Assembly (NCBI GenBank): GCA_020631865.1 | Contig: JACKGS010000001.1 | Span: 248,001 to 312,000, forward strand | Reading direction: 5' to 3' | DNA: 64,000 nucleotides | Origin: Candidatus Nomurabacteria bacterium | GTDB taxonomy: Bacteria > Patescibacteriota > Saccharimonadia > Saccharimonadales > UBA7683 | Shown: positions 6,691-15,495 of the stretch, in pieces | Layout of the letters: every line of letters starts with the position of its first letter | How positions within the stretch are numbered: position 1 is the stretch's first letter | Notes under the pieces: generated by a model | The model's database searches: none | Seen by the model: only the letters and a program-made list of their open reading frames with translations | What the model was told of the DNA's origin: nothing | Translations under genes and position numbers: made by a program

Positions 6691-8208
6691 ATGATTGAAT
6701 ATCAACAAAAAATTGGTGAGCTTATTGCTCGTGTTCGAAGTCAACGTGGATTAACGCAAAAAGAATTAGCAGATAAGCTCGGTACATCGCAAAGTGCAAT
6801 CAACCGAATAGAAGCAGGCAAGCAGAACGTTACAATTGAGATGCTCGCGCGTGTGAGTGATGTTCTTAACAAAGAGATTATCAGTATTAGCAATAACTCC
6901 GTTAATTTAAGGGTAGAGGGTGGCCACAAGCTACACGGTTCAGTTGACACCAAGGTAAGTAAAAATGCTACTGTCGGACTCTTATGCGCAGCACTGCTAA
7001 ATAAAGGTACGACGACATTAATAAAAGTACCGAAGATTGAAGAAGTTTTCCGACTCATAGAGGTGCTACAAAGTGTTGGCGTGAAGGTTACCTGGCTAGA
7101 TACCGGGGATTTGGAGATTAAACCACCAAAAGCACTAAGACTTAACGAAATAGATAGTAAAGCTGCACGTCGTACCCGTAGCGTTATTATGTACCTAGGC
7201 GTGCTGATGCATAGACATAAAGAATTTAAACTACCATACGCCGGTGGCTGTAAGTTGGGGAAACGCACTGTAGCCCCTCATTTGTACGCACTAGAGGAGT
7301 TTGGCCTAAACGTAGAAACTAAAAATCATTATTATCAGGCATCTGTAAAAAAACGATCCCCTAAAGAGGTTACTCTATATGAAATGGGAGATACGGTTAG
7401 TGAAAATGTCTTAATGGCCGCAGCAATGACTGAGGGCAAAACGATTATCAGAAACATCAGCAGCAACTATATGGTGCAAGATATGTGTTTCTTCTTAGAG
7501 AATCTGGGTGTAAAAATAGAGGGCATTGGAACAAATACTCTAACAGTTTACGGGGTCAAGGATATAGATAAAGACGTTACCTACCATCCAAGTGAAGACC
7601 CAATTGAAGCCTTCAGCTTTATAGCAGCCGCCGTAACGACAAACTCGAGAATTACTGTAAACAGATGCCCAATTGAATTTCTACGAGTTGAATTATTGCG
7701 ACTTGAAAAGATGGGCTGTCAATTCAGGGTTAGCAAAATATACAAAGCAGGCAACAGTAGAACTGATCTAGTTGACATCACTACTATCGCCTCAGACAAC
7801 CTGAAGGCCCCCGAAGATAAGATACATGCACTTACTCACCCTGGTATAAATATGGATAACCTACCTTTTTTTGCACCAATCGTCGCAAGAGCAAAAGGCA
7901 CAACCCTCATTCATGACTGGAGCTATGAAGACCGAGCACTATATTTAACCGAGCTACGCAAGCTTGGAGTTGATATCAAGCTGGCTGATCCACACAGACT
8001 GTTCATCACTGGCCCAAGTAAGCTAGAAGCTGCGGACATCAACTGCCCTCCAGCACTACGTCCTGCTGTAATAATTTTAATTACCATGCTTGCGGCACCA
8101 GGAACGAGCATGCTTAGAAATATATATTCGATTGCCCGTGGCTACGAAGACTTCGCCGACCGCCTAAACTCCCTCGGTGCGCGCATAACGACACTGCGAG
8201 ACATCTAG
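6691..8208 (+). CDS. murA: XRE helix-turn-helix fused to MurA (UDP-GlcNAc enolpyruvyl transferase)
   Basis: 505 aa against about 420 for ordinary MurA; the extra N-terminal 65 residues are an XRE/Cro HTH (IGELIARVRSQRGLTQKELA, SQSAINRIEAGK, LARVSDVL). MurA transfers enolpyruvate from PEP to UDP-GlcNAc, the first committed peptidoglycan step. The EPT domain keeps the KN pair (SKNATVG), the catalytic Cys in GGCKLGKR (the fosfomycin target position) and the Asp of NMDNLPFF, so it looks active. There is no ribosome-binding site, and a palindrome covers the promoter. It could sense substrate through the EPT domain and repress itself, which is inference. Confidence 0.92.
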   Translation: MIEYQQKIGELIARVRSQRGLTQKELADKLGTSQSAINRIEAGKQNVTIEMLARVSDVLNKEIISISNNSVNLRVEGGHKLHGSVDTKVSKNATVGLLCAALLNKGTTTLIKVPKIEEVFRLIEVLQSVGVKVTWLDTGDLEIKPPKALRLNEIDSKAARRTRSVIMYLGVLMHRHKEFKLPYAGGCKLGKRTVAPHLYALEEFGLNVETKNHYYQASVKKRSPKEVTLYEMGDTVSENVLMAAAMTEGKTIIRNISSNYMVQDMCFFLENLGVKIEGIGTNTLTVYGVKDIDKDVTYHPSEDPIEAFSFIAAAVTTNSRITVNRCPIEFLRVELLRLEKMGCQFRVSKIYKAGNSRTDLVDITTIASDNLKAPEDKIHALTHPGINMDNLPFFAPIVARAKGTTLIHDWSYEDRALYLTELRKLGVDIKLADPHRLFITGPSKLEAADINCPPALRPAVIILITMLAAPGTSMLRNIYSIARGYEDFADRLNSLGARITTLRDI

Positions 8209-8281
8209 AAAGTATTGTACTTCATAAATATATCTTTAGATCATCACGCTAAAGACACATGAAACTCAGTTAGCAAAAAGC

Positions 8282-8869
8282 CTACTCGTCAGCGCGTGTA
8301 ATTTTAAAAATTTTTACTGAAGTTACAAGTAAAAATTGCAAGAAGACAATTAGCAGAACTGTATATGTCAATGCAATTATCCCGCTTAAATTAACCTCCT
8401 GAAGTAATGATGTAACGTTGATAGCGAGCAAAGGTATAGCCTGACCCAGTAAAGAAAAGAAGCAGAACACCATTACGAGAACCAGTATAACCTTGACTAC
8501 TCCGACAGCTATGAAGTGGCTATGCCACGTATTCTTTGCAATATGAAAGTTTCTAAATCCTTCTTCAGTTTCATGATTATGTACAGCTGTCTTGGCAGAG
8601 CTTATCAGCCATGCAATTATTAAAATTATAGCTGCAAACAATCCCCAAAGAGCAAAATCCATAAACCTATTAAACCAATCTAGCCATGCCTGGGTGATGA
8701 AGAACTGACCAACGACACTATTTTGCACATCAAAGTAAGTCAACTCTTGCTGCGCTACAAACTGATCTGAAAACCTAGTTACTGCAAAATATATACCGAA
8801 TATTAAAGGTAAAATAAAGAATGACAGTATAGTGGCTAAAGATGGAAATAACTTAAGTATATTTTTCAT
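8282..8869 (-). CDS. Hypothetical four-helix membrane protein
   Basis: 195 aa, with a short positively charged N-terminus and hydrophobic segments near 10-30, 70-90, 118-142 and 163-188. A loop with NHETEEGFRNFHIAKNTWHSH separates helices 2 and 3. I do not recognise a family. It lies just downstream of the sortase on the same strand (43 bp apart), so the two may be co-transcribed. Confidence 0.65.
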   Translation of the reverse strand: MKNILKLFPSLATILSFFILPLIFGIYFAVTRFSDQFVAQQELTYFDVQNSVVGQFFITQAWLDWFNRFMDFALWGLFAAIILIIAWLISSAKTAVHNHETEEGFRNFHIAKNTWHSHFIAVGVVKVILVLVMVFCFFSLLGQAIPLLAINVTSLLQEVNLSGIIALTYTVLLIVFLQFLLVTSVKIFKITRADE

Positions 8870-8912
8870 TATTATTTATGTTTTTAATATATCATATTGC
8901 GCTTAAGTAAAT

Positions 8913-9560
8913 CTACTGGCTAAAGTTATTAATGACTGCAGTTTCCACCATTCCATCTTTCACTTCACCAAGTGGTTTTGCTACGTACACTTCCCTGCCA
9001 TCCGATTCACCCTTCAAAGTGCAGGTATACAATGTTAGCTTTGGGCTATCACTAACAGCCTCTATCTCTATTTGATTCGGCTTAACAGAACTATGTTCGG
9101 TAATTTGATATCCATATCTCTTACCTTGATAATCTACTATTATTTGATCATTAATCTCAAGTTTATCAATATGGTAAAAAGGTGACTTTTGTCTAGTTTG
9201 ACCAGGCGTTAGACCTATACTAAAACGATGAGCGCTAACAATAAAGTTTCCACCCTGAACTGGATCTCCTCTTTCAGGAAATCTATGCCAAGAGCCTTTG
9301 TCTAAAGCCTCCGGACCACCAGCTACTAACTCAACATTGACGCCTATCTTTGGAATGTAGATTCTATCGGTTTTAGAAATCTCTAAACTTTTAATCTCGA
9401 TTGGCTCAACAGGATACAGAATTGGCACATTTGGTGTCATAACCAACACTAGTAGGTATAAACCTCCAGCTAAACATGTTGTGGCAATAACCAACAATAA
9501 TATTGAAAGAAAACTCCTAGATTTTGGATTCTTCACGCCTGCTTTATGATGAAAACGCAT
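8913..9560 (-). CDS. Sortase, class E-like
   Basis: 215 aa with an N-terminal membrane anchor (about 17-40) and an extracellular sortase barrel. The catalytic triad can be placed: His in IVSAHRF, Cys in LTLYTCTLKG, Arg in SDGREVY. Sortases cleave xPxTG-type signals and attach proteins to the wall or to each other. A possible substrate is the 100-aa protein at 21855-22157. The start is supported by TGATACACT ending 7 nt before the ATG; there is no ribosome-binding site. Confidence 0.88.
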   Translation of the reverse strand: MRFHHKAGVKNPKSRSFLSILLLVIATTCLAGGLYLLVLVMTPNVPILYPVEPIEIKSLEISKTDRIYIPKIGVNVELVAGGPEALDKGSWHRFPERGDPVQGGNFIVSAHRFSIGLTPGQTRQKSPFYHIDKLEINDQIIVDYQGKRYGYQITEHSSVKPNQIEIEAVSDSPKLTLYTCTLKGESDGREVYVAKPLGEVKDGMVETAVINNFSQ

Positions 9561-9567
9561 ATGCTTT

Positions 9568-9576
9568 AGTGTATCA
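9568..9576 (-). promoter_or_regulatory. Extended -10 (TGATACACT) for the sortase, leaderless type
   Basis: On the minus strand TGATACACT ends 7 nt before the ATG at 9560, with no Shine-Dalgarno between. Confidence 0.5.
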
Positions 9577-9588
9577 AAAATTAAGACA

Positions 9589-9993
9589 CTATGCGACTAA
9601 ATCTAGATCTTTTAACAAATCTGCATTCTTTTGCTTATTATTCTTAATCCACTGTTTATAATCATTTTTACTCCAGTGGATCTCACCCTCATCTTCGAGC
9701 TGCTCTAATCTTGTATAGTAGTCTGGAACCTCATATAAATGAGCTAGGGCAATCTTGGCCGTTGAGGGTAAATCATCATTAGTTACATTTGTTTGATTTG
9801 GATCACTTGATGGAGAAAAATCACAGCCATGCTCTAGCTCTTCCTTAACGCCTTGCATAAATTCACCGAAGTCAATCACATCCCAATCGACACCGATATC
9901 GTCTCCAATTTTTTTGATCTCCTTTGGATCAAGGTTATACTTTTCATACTTACCGTCACGAATTTTCTGATAAAAATCAATACTCTTTGACAT
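9589..9993 (-). CDS. DUF5661-like small acidic protein
   Basis: ATG at 9993 (MSKSID) with GGAGGG about 7 nt upstream is preferred over the longer frame to 10032; 134 aa. The core IGVDWDVIDFGEFMQGVKEELEHG matches the look of DUF5661 proteins, common in small bacteria and phages and of unknown function. The C-terminal half includes ALAHLYEVPDYYTRLEQLE. No signal peptide or membrane segment. It precedes the sortase by 28 bp. Confidence 0.7.
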   Translation of the reverse strand: MSKSIDFYQKIRDGKYEKYNLDPKEIKKIGDDIGVDWDVIDFGEFMQGVKEELEHGCDFSPSSDPNQTNVTNDDLPSTAKIALAHLYEVPDYYTRLEQLEDEGEIHWSKNDYKQWIKNNKQKNADLLKDLDLVA

Positions 9994-10054
9994 AGAAACC
10001 CTCCTATTCATCATATTGCGACAGATTCGCAATTAAATTCAAATTAAATAACAC

Positions 10055-10131
10055 TGGTACCCCGGGTAGGACTCGAACCTACGGCCTGTGGGATAGAAGC
10101 CCATTGCTCTAATCCACTGAGCTACCGGGGC
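10055..10131 (-). tRNA. tRNA-Arg (anticodon UCU)
   Basis: Minus-strand cloverleaf: acceptor GCCCCGG/CCGGGGT, anticodon stem ATGGG/CCCAC with loop CTTCTAT, T-arm GTAGG-TTCGAGT-CCTAC; discriminator A and CCA encoded. It is second in a pair with tRNA-Gly, 4 bp away. Confidence 0.94.
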
Positions 10132-10135
10132 GCTT

Positions 10136-10210
10136 TGGTGCGGGTGGAGAGAATCGAACTCTCGTCCTAAGTTTGGAAAACTTATATACTAGCCGTTGTA
10201 CGACACCCGC
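10136..10210 (-). tRNA. tRNA-Gly (anticodon UCC)
   Basis: Minus-strand cloverleaf: acceptor GCGGGTG/CACCCGC, anticodon stem TAAGT/ACTTA with loop TTTCCAA, T-arm GAGAG-TTCGATT-CTCTC; discriminator A and CCA encoded. It lies 28 bp below the Clp-type ATPase gene. Confidence 0.95.
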
Positions 10211-10237
10211 AATGCTAGTTATTATATCAAATATTTA

Positions 10238-12667
10238 TTAGTTTCTCACGTCTAAGCTAGATTTTATCTCTGGGGCGTCTAACGCAACTACAGAACCTGG
10301 TATTAATTTAGAAGAAAGTAATTTTTGGGCCATTATATTTTCGATTGATCGCTGTACTGTTCTCCTGAGTGGTCGAGCACCAAGCCTAGGGTCGTAGCCA
10401 TTGTTGGCCAATAAAGTTTTCGCATCATCAGTTAATTCTACTCTTATCTTCTGAGATGCTAATGTTTTATTTATTGCGTTTACAATTAAATCTACTACTT
10501 GCTTGAGCTCATTAACGTCCAATGGCCTAAATAACGCTATCTCATCAAACCGATTTATAAATTCTGGTCTGAATATATTGGAGTCTATCAGTTCATCAAT
10601 AAAGGTATCTTCAAACTGCTCTAGGCTCTCACCTGATTCAATATGTGAACGTATTTTATCGGCGCCCGCATTGCTTGTCGCAATCACGACCGCATCACGG
10701 AAGCTAACTTCTTTATTATCAGAATCACGCATCATGCCTTCATCAAGTAACTGCAAAAGTACATTCAGAACATTGGGATGAGCTTTTTCAATCTCATCCA
10801 ACAAAACAACTGAAAATGGTTGTTTAGAAATTTGTGCAGTTAAGCTAGTAGAGTTAGTTGCCCCGACTTCAATTAATCTAGACACATCGTCTGCTCTTGA
10901 GAATTCGTTTAGATCCAAGCGCACAAGATGATCTTCACCACCAAAATACACATCGGCTAAAGCCTTAGAAAGCTCCGTTTTGCCCACGCCAGTTGGACCC
11001 AAGAATAAAAAAGTACCGATCGGTTTATTCTGATTTCTGACACCTGCTCTTGCGCGCCTAAGTGCATCACTTACCACCTTGACTGCATGACTTTGATTAA
11101 TCATTCTCTCGTGTATCTTACCCTCTAGGTTCAGAAGCACATCTCGCTCCTGCTCTGTTGATGCAACCTGAACTTTAACACCCACACTTTTTTCTACTGC
11201 AAGTTGAATAGATTTAGCGGTAATAAAGTATTTGTCTTCCGCGAAACCCATAGCTGACTCTAATAGCTTTAAGGCCTTACCAGGAAACTCTTGATCTCTA
11301 ATGAACCTCTGGGCTAGTTTATAGGCTTCCTTCAGAGATTGCTTCATGTATACGATGTTGCCTCTTCCTTCAAAAAGCATAATCTGATCTTCCATAACCC
11401 TCAACGTATCATCTTCATCAAGCGGATTAACGGTTATTCTATTAAGTAGTTGCACTAACACGGGATTACTTTGACTGAGTTTAAGCCACTGTTGGTCTGT
11501 CATAGATGTAATTAACGGTAATGCACCACCTTCAAGTACTGGCAATAAAATACTAGAAAGATCAACTGAACCTACTCCATTTTCTAAAAACAGCTGTGCT
11601 TCATCTAGGAAAATTATTATATTTTTAGCATGAATAGCTTCATTAAATATTCTAATCAATAAACTTTCCATCTCTCCGCTTCCGCGAGAACGTGCTAATA
11701 AGGTGGCTGCATTTAGCTCAACTATCTGCTTGTACCTCAGTGATCTTTCCATATTCTTAGGAGCTGATAGCAGCCTTTGGGCAAGAGCATACACTAAAGT
11801 AGTCTTACCCACTCCAACCTCTCCAACTAAGCAAGCATTACGCCTTCCTGCTTGAGAAAGTACATGTTGCATTTGATTAATGACTTCATCATGCCCTTCA
11901 ATCTGACGATGTAGAATATGGCCATTTTCGATAGATTCTGAAATGTTTGTACCCACTTTATTTAGTAGTGGAGACCATCCAAAACTAAAGTCTCTACCCA
12001 ATCCGCCAGACTTTTTATGGTCTTTAATCTTTTGGTAGACTCTATTTTGATGTTCTTTCCATGCAATTGCTGATATTATTTCATCTTTGTCTAAGTTCAA
12101 CTGAGAAAAATAATATTCACAATTAGGGATATTTAACAGTAGAGCGCAGGCAAAAGTTACATCATTTATAACCGGATCCTTCGTGTGTATTTTTGCTAGC
12201 TCTAATGCATCATATAATATTTTATTAACACTTACTGGACTGTCGGGTATTACGGTTGTAATAAAATCAAATGACACTCCAAATCTATTAGTATAAAAAA
12301 TACCCCCAGGAGACTTCTTTAGAACTTCGACTATCCCAGGCACTGTCATTGGATTACTCAACTTACCAAGTACTCGACGGTCAAGAATATCATCCAAACT
12401 TTTTGAATTTCCCAAACTAACAACTGGCGACAATAGCCTGAGTTCGCCATGATACCAAAGCACAGGCATAATTGACCACGTCCAAATAACAATCAGTACA
12501 TGACCTAGATATATGTCGAAGTAAAATGAGGTTGCTATCCACGTAGCAAAACTCAGTAGACTAAGCGACACTAGTGTCACCCTGAGCCACTTTTTGTCCA
12601 ATACTATACTGACTCTAGATTTTTTTGATCTAGCGCTCTGTAAATTTATGGAATACATATCTTGCAT
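10238..12667 (-). CDS. Membrane-anchored double AAA+ Clp-type ATPase
   Basis: 809 aa. Two hydrophobic helices (about 28-70) replace a soluble N-domain, so the ATPase should sit on the inner face of the membrane. AAA-1 has Walker A GEVGVGKTTL and Walker B IIIFLDEAQLF; AAA-2 has Walker A LGPTGVGKTELSK and Walker B VVLLDEIEKAHPNVL, then a ClpB-D2-type small domain with DPRLGARPLRR. The architecture is ClpC/ClpB-like but the ClpB middle coiled-coil is absent or very short. It may unfold membrane-proximal substrates for ClpP or alone. The 122-aa membrane protein upstream ends 1 bp before its start and is probably a partner. Confidence 0.9.
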   Translation of the reverse strand: MQDMYSINLQSARSKKSRVSIVLDKKWLRVTLVSLSLLSFATWIATSFYFDIYLGHVLIVIWTWSIMPVLWYHGELRLLSPVVSLGNSKSLDDILDRRVLGKLSNPMTVPGIVEVLKKSPGGIFYTNRFGVSFDFITTVIPDSPVSVNKILYDALELAKIHTKDPVINDVTFACALLLNIPNCEYYFSQLNLDKDEIISAIAWKEHQNRVYQKIKDHKKSGGLGRDFSFGWSPLLNKVGTNISESIENGHILHRQIEGHDEVINQMQHVLSQAGRRNACLVGEVGVGKTTLVYALAQRLLSAPKNMERSLRYKQIVELNAATLLARSRGSGEMESLLIRIFNEAIHAKNIIIFLDEAQLFLENGVGSVDLSSILLPVLEGGALPLITSMTDQQWLKLSQSNPVLVQLLNRITVNPLDEDDTLRVMEDQIMLFEGRGNIVYMKQSLKEAYKLAQRFIRDQEFPGKALKLLESAMGFAEDKYFITAKSIQLAVEKSVGVKVQVASTEQERDVLLNLEGKIHERMINQSHAVKVVSDALRRARAGVRNQNKPIGTFLFLGPTGVGKTELSKALADVYFGGEDHLVRLDLNEFSRADDVSRLIEVGATNSTSLTAQISKQPFSVVLLDEIEKAHPNVLNVLLQLLDEGMMRDSDNKEVSFRDAVVIATSNAGADKIRSHIESGESLEQFEDTFIDELIDSNIFRPEFINRFDEIALFRPLDVNELKQVVDLIVNAINKTLASQKIRVELTDDAKTLLANNGYDPRLGARPLRRTVQRSIENIMAQKLLSSKLIPGSVVALDAPEIKSSLDVRN

Positions 12668-12668
12668 A

Positions 12669-13037
12669 TCAAATAGAACTCACTGCTAAAATAATCGTCA
12701 AAATGGGTGAAATAGGCACAAATGGCCACAGTACAATAAGAAAAAAACCCAGTACGGCCGTAACGGCCATTACGATAAGGCCACTAAAAATCAGTGCGAG
12801 ACGGATCAATAGGCCCATTATTCTAGAAATAATGTTTCCAAAAAATGCCTGAATCTTTAGACCGACTGGAGCGCGTTTAGTATCAATAAAATCTCTTCTG
12901 AATGGTGAAAACAGAGTTGCAATCAACTCCGTAATCGAGAAGAAGGCAATGATTCGCTTTAATCGAACATAAAAAACTTGTCTGACCAGCCAAGCCCAGC
13001 CACGCGAGTACCACCAGCCAACCATACTAATAACCAT
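12669..13037 (-). CDS. Small membrane protein paired with the Clp-type ATPase
   Basis: 122 aa. A Trp-rich amphipathic start (WWYSRGWAWLVRQVF) is followed by a basic segment with SPFRRDFID and two long hydrophobic helices (about 68-118). No family recognised. The stop codon lies 1 bp before the start of the membrane Clp ATPase, so translation is probably coupled and the proteins may form one membrane complex. The start could also be the Met at position 5. Confidence 0.65.
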   Translation of the reverse strand: MVISMVGWWYSRGWAWLVRQVFYVRLKRIIAFFSITELIATLFSPFRRDFIDTKRAPVGLKIQAFFGNIISRIMGLLIRLALIFSGLIVMAVTAVLGFFLIVLWPFVPISPILTIILAVSSI

Positions 13038-13068
13038 TAGCTTATTGTACCAGATTGCAGTGCTTATA

Positions 13069-13608
13069 TTAAGTAAGTATACCCTCTAGTAGGCTGCCCG
13101 CGAAGTATGCCAAGAACGCCGCCACAGAACCGAGAGTTAGCGTTTCAAATATAGCCTTAAGTTTACCAGTATTTGTAACACTACTCTTCATTAAACCAAT
13201 GAAGATAAATGCCATGCTAGTTAAGGCAATAGAAAAAATAAATTTATGTTCTATATTAATGTCAAGTATATACTCTGAGATATAAGCTATCAACGGTATT
13301 ATGCCCACAGCTATAAAAGCCGTATAAGTAACCAGCGCTCTAACGACAGGCGATCCAATCTCCACAATATCTGCTCGACGTTTATTACGTAGCTCTGCTC
13401 TAGATTTTGACGACAGATATGAGCCAACCCCCATAGAGAATCCATCTGCAATCAAATTGGCAACTCCCAAAATGAGAACAACCTTAGTAGCAAGATTAGC
13501 TCCTGATGCACTGGCTACAACTGCGAAAGTAGTTACAGAACCGTCTATGGCACCGTAAACAAACTCACCCATATACTCATCGTGTTGTTTTATAAAGTTT
13601 TTAATCAT
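13069..13608 (-). CDS. VIT1/CCC1-family iron/manganese transporter
   Basis: 179 aa, with AAAGGAG just before the ATG. The signature FVYGAIDGSVTTFAVVASASGA in helix 1 and GVANLIADGFSMGVGSYLSSKS in helix 2 is typical of CCC1/VIT1 proteins, which move Fe2+ or Mn2+ out of the cytosol. Three further helices complete the five-helix fold. The cytosolic metal-binding domain between helices 2 and 3 of plant VIT1 is reduced to a short basic loop. Confidence 0.87.
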   Translation of the reverse strand: MIKNFIKQHDEYMGEFVYGAIDGSVTTFAVVASASGANLATKVVLILGVANLIADGFSMGVGSYLSSKSRAELRNKRRADIVEIGSPVVRALVTYTAFIAVGIIPLIAYISEYILDINIEHKFIFSIALTSMAFIFIGLMKSSVTNTGKLKAIFETLTLGSVAAFLAYFAGSLLEGILT

Positions 13609-13628
13609 AGCTCCTTTGTTGATGAATA

Positions 13629-14690
13629 TTATGCTGAAATAATATCCATTGTACGAAAACTAGGTGAGACATGCGACCTATAGTTTACTATATTATTAGC
13701 CCTAGGCATGGATCTTTCTATTGGTCTTGTAAAATCACTGAATACCCTTGATGACCTTAGCATATTCTTTGGCTTATTGGTAATTAATTGCAGTTTGGCT
13801 ACCTTTTTAGTTGTGAATGCACCAATTATCTTAGGATTAAATCTTCTGGCTACGTATTCTACATTTGAGTTATTAAATAATGAATCTGGCATATTTTTCA
13901 TAACGACAAAATCTAGATTGTTATTTTTTTTGTTGATTCGCCACACACACAAAACTGCAAACTGATACAACACCACCGCAGGTGCGGCCATTATAGTCTG
14001 ATTTACCGGATCTGGAGTTGGAGTTAATATCGCAGCTATTATAAAACTGCCCAATATTATATACCTCTGTATGCCCATCATTTTACCCGGCTTTTGTGGC
14101 TTAATTTTATTTATGAAAAGAACTATTACCGGGATTTGAAACATCAATGCAAAGCCCAGTAAGTAGGCTAGGACAAAGTCGTAGTATTCGTCGGCCGTAA
14201 TCAAAGCTTCGATATTTTGTCCGCCAAAATTTGAAAGAAAACTTAATGCATTTGGCAAACTAACTAGGTATGCGAATACAACTCCGGCATAAGCTAATAT
14301 TATAGAGCTTACAATAAATGGAATCACCGCCCTCTTATGCCCCTTCTCCATGAGTGGATAGAAAAACTTCACAATCTGATACATCAATATTGGTAATACA
14401 AAGATGACGGCAAATGTAAAACATAACTTAATAAGAAAATTCAACCCACCCGCCGGTGATGTGAAGAAGAGTGTTTTGCCAAGAGGCTGCTGCACAATAT
14501 CTATTAACTGAGTATGAAATAAATAGGATGTAAATCCTCCTACACATAACGCTAGTACTACCCACAAAAAACTATTTCTCATTTCTTTAATGTGAGATTT
14601 GATCGACTTAGGTTGATCAATCTTTGTACTAAAATTATCTGGACAACTACTACTTAGATTTTGAAGACTTTGAGCTGGTTTTTTTATCAT
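13629..14690 (-). CDS. tatC: TatC, twin-arginine translocase receptor subunit
   Basis: 353 aa; the conserved core is about residues 30-265 with six helices. Visible are the N-terminal SHIKEMRNS, the first-periplasmic-loop FTSPAGG, PILMYQIVKFFYP, and the LTPTPDPVNQ motif (family LTPPDxxSQ). TatC binds twin-Arg signal peptides and recruits TatA. An unusual tail of about 90 residues follows the last helix and looks disordered and basic. The start overlaps the end of tatA by 41 bp. A plausible small Tat substrate lies immediately upstream of tatA. Confidence 0.93.
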   Translation of the reverse strand: MIKKPAQSLQNLSSSCPDNFSTKIDQPKSIKSHIKEMRNSFLWVVLALCVGGFTSYLFHTQLIDIVQQPLGKTLFFTSPAGGLNFLIKLCFTFAVIFVLPILMYQIVKFFYPLMEKGHKRAVIPFIVSSIILAYAGVVFAYLVSLPNALSFLSNFGGQNIEALITADEYYDFVLAYLLGFALMFQIPVIVLFINKIKPQKPGKMMGIQRYIILGSFIIAAILTPTPDPVNQTIMAAPAVVLYQFAVLCVWRINKKNNNLDFVVMKNMPDSLFNNSNVEYVARRFNPKIIGAFTTKKVAKLQLITNKPKNMLRSSRVFSDFTRPIERSMPRANNIVNYRSHVSPSFRTMDIISA

Positions 14691-14835
14691 CTTCTATCCC
14701 ACCTTCAAAACCTTTTTTTAGCTCTCCAGCAGACTCTCCAATGCTCTTGGCTAATTTTGGTAATTTAGCAGCTCCGAACAACAGTAATAATATTACTAAA
14801 ATAATTATTAATTCTGGTAAACCTAAGTCAAACAT
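14650..14835 (-). CDS. tatA: TatA, twin-arginine translocase pore subunit
   Basis: ATG at 14835 (MFDLGLPELII) has GAGGAGAAAG just upstream and gives 61 aa, usual for TatA. There is one membrane helix (6-22), the FGAAKLPKLAKSIGESAGELKKGF hinge and amphipathic helix (shown here in parts: FGAAKLP, KSIGESAGELKKGF), and a Lys/Ser tail. No tatB is visible, as in minimal TatAC systems. It overlaps tatC by 41 bp, implying coupled translation. Confidence 0.95.
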   Translation of the reverse strand: MFDLGLPELIIILVILLLLFGAAKLPKLAKSIGESAGELKKGFEGGIEDDKKTSSKSSKSK

Positions 14836-14941
14836 AACTTTCTCCTCACTTATTCTGTATATCAATAACTATATATAAGCTTAATGATATTATCAATAAC
14901 AAAATTTATTTTTACACGCTATAAAATTAATCAATTAAGAT

Positions 14942-15148
14942 TTATCTGCCGTACGCACTATATCCGTAACCAGATTCAATTTTTTTTTCGGTTTTTGGCT
15001 TATTGTTAACTAAAGCAAATTTTTCAATATTTTTTACAAAAGATGTAAAACCAACTACGCCGAGGAGTGCTGCTCCGAGAATTTTAACAAATTCTTTACG
15101 GTCGACTTCTCTTTCTAAAAACTTTTGAATAGTTTGATTTTTTATCAT
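14942..15148 (-). CDS. Small protein with a Tat-like signal, next to tatAC
   Basis: 68 aa. VDRKEFVKILGAALLGVVGF resembles a twin-arginine signal (consensus S-R-R-x-F-L-K) with Arg-Lys in place of Arg-Arg, followed by a moderately hydrophobic helix. The rest is a basic linker and a Gly/Tyr end (SGYGYSAYGR). The gene is 106 bp upstream of tatA on the same strand. It could be a dedicated Tat cargo or a remnant of a larger Tat-dependent protein. Function unknown. Confidence 0.6.
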   Translation of the reverse strand: MIKNQTIQKFLEREVDRKEFVKILGAALLGVVGFTSFVKNIEKFALVNNKPKTEKKIESGYGYSAYGR

Positions 15149-15247
15149 TATACTTATTGACCTTATGTCTATACTTTAATAGACCAAAGACAAAAACACA
15201 AGCTCTATGTAGCTAACCGAATATTGTGTTGTGAGTATTATATATTT

Positions 15248-15276
15248 TTGGATTTATTCAAGAGGTAGTATATAAT
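15248..15276 (+). promoter_or_regulatory. Promoter of tRNA-Pro
   Basis: TTGGAT (15248-15253), 17-bp spacer, TATAAT (15271-15276); the tRNA starts 34 bp downstream. Confidence 0.65.
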
Positions 15277-15309
15277 AAGTTTGTTTTTAATAAAACAACG
15301 ATCACACAT

Positions 15310-15386
15310 CGGGGTGTGGCGCAGTTGGCTAGCGCGCGCGGTTTGGGACCGTGAGGTCGGAGGTTCAAGTCCTCTCACCCCGACCA
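15310..15386 (+). tRNA. tRNA-Pro (anticodon UGG)
   Basis: Cloverleaf with acceptor CGGGGTG/CACCCCG, D-arm GCGC/GCGC, anticodon stem CGCGG/CCGTG with loop TTTGGGA, T-arm GGAGG-TTCAAGT-CCTCT; discriminator A and CCA encoded. Confidence 0.95.
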
Positions 15387-15429
15387 TCCTCTGTTGTTCT
15401 GAGTTATCAGAACTATGGAGGATTTTTTG
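15387..15429 (+). terminator. Terminator after tRNA-Pro
   Basis: Two-part hairpin: outer ATCCTC/GAGGAT and inner GTTCTGA/TCAGAAC, followed by TTTTTT, directly after the CCA end. Confidence 0.85.
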
Positions 15430-15495
15430 TTTACAATACTTAATGTGCATTAATCTTTTGTATTGCTATGGTGTACACTCGCACACGAATAGCAC

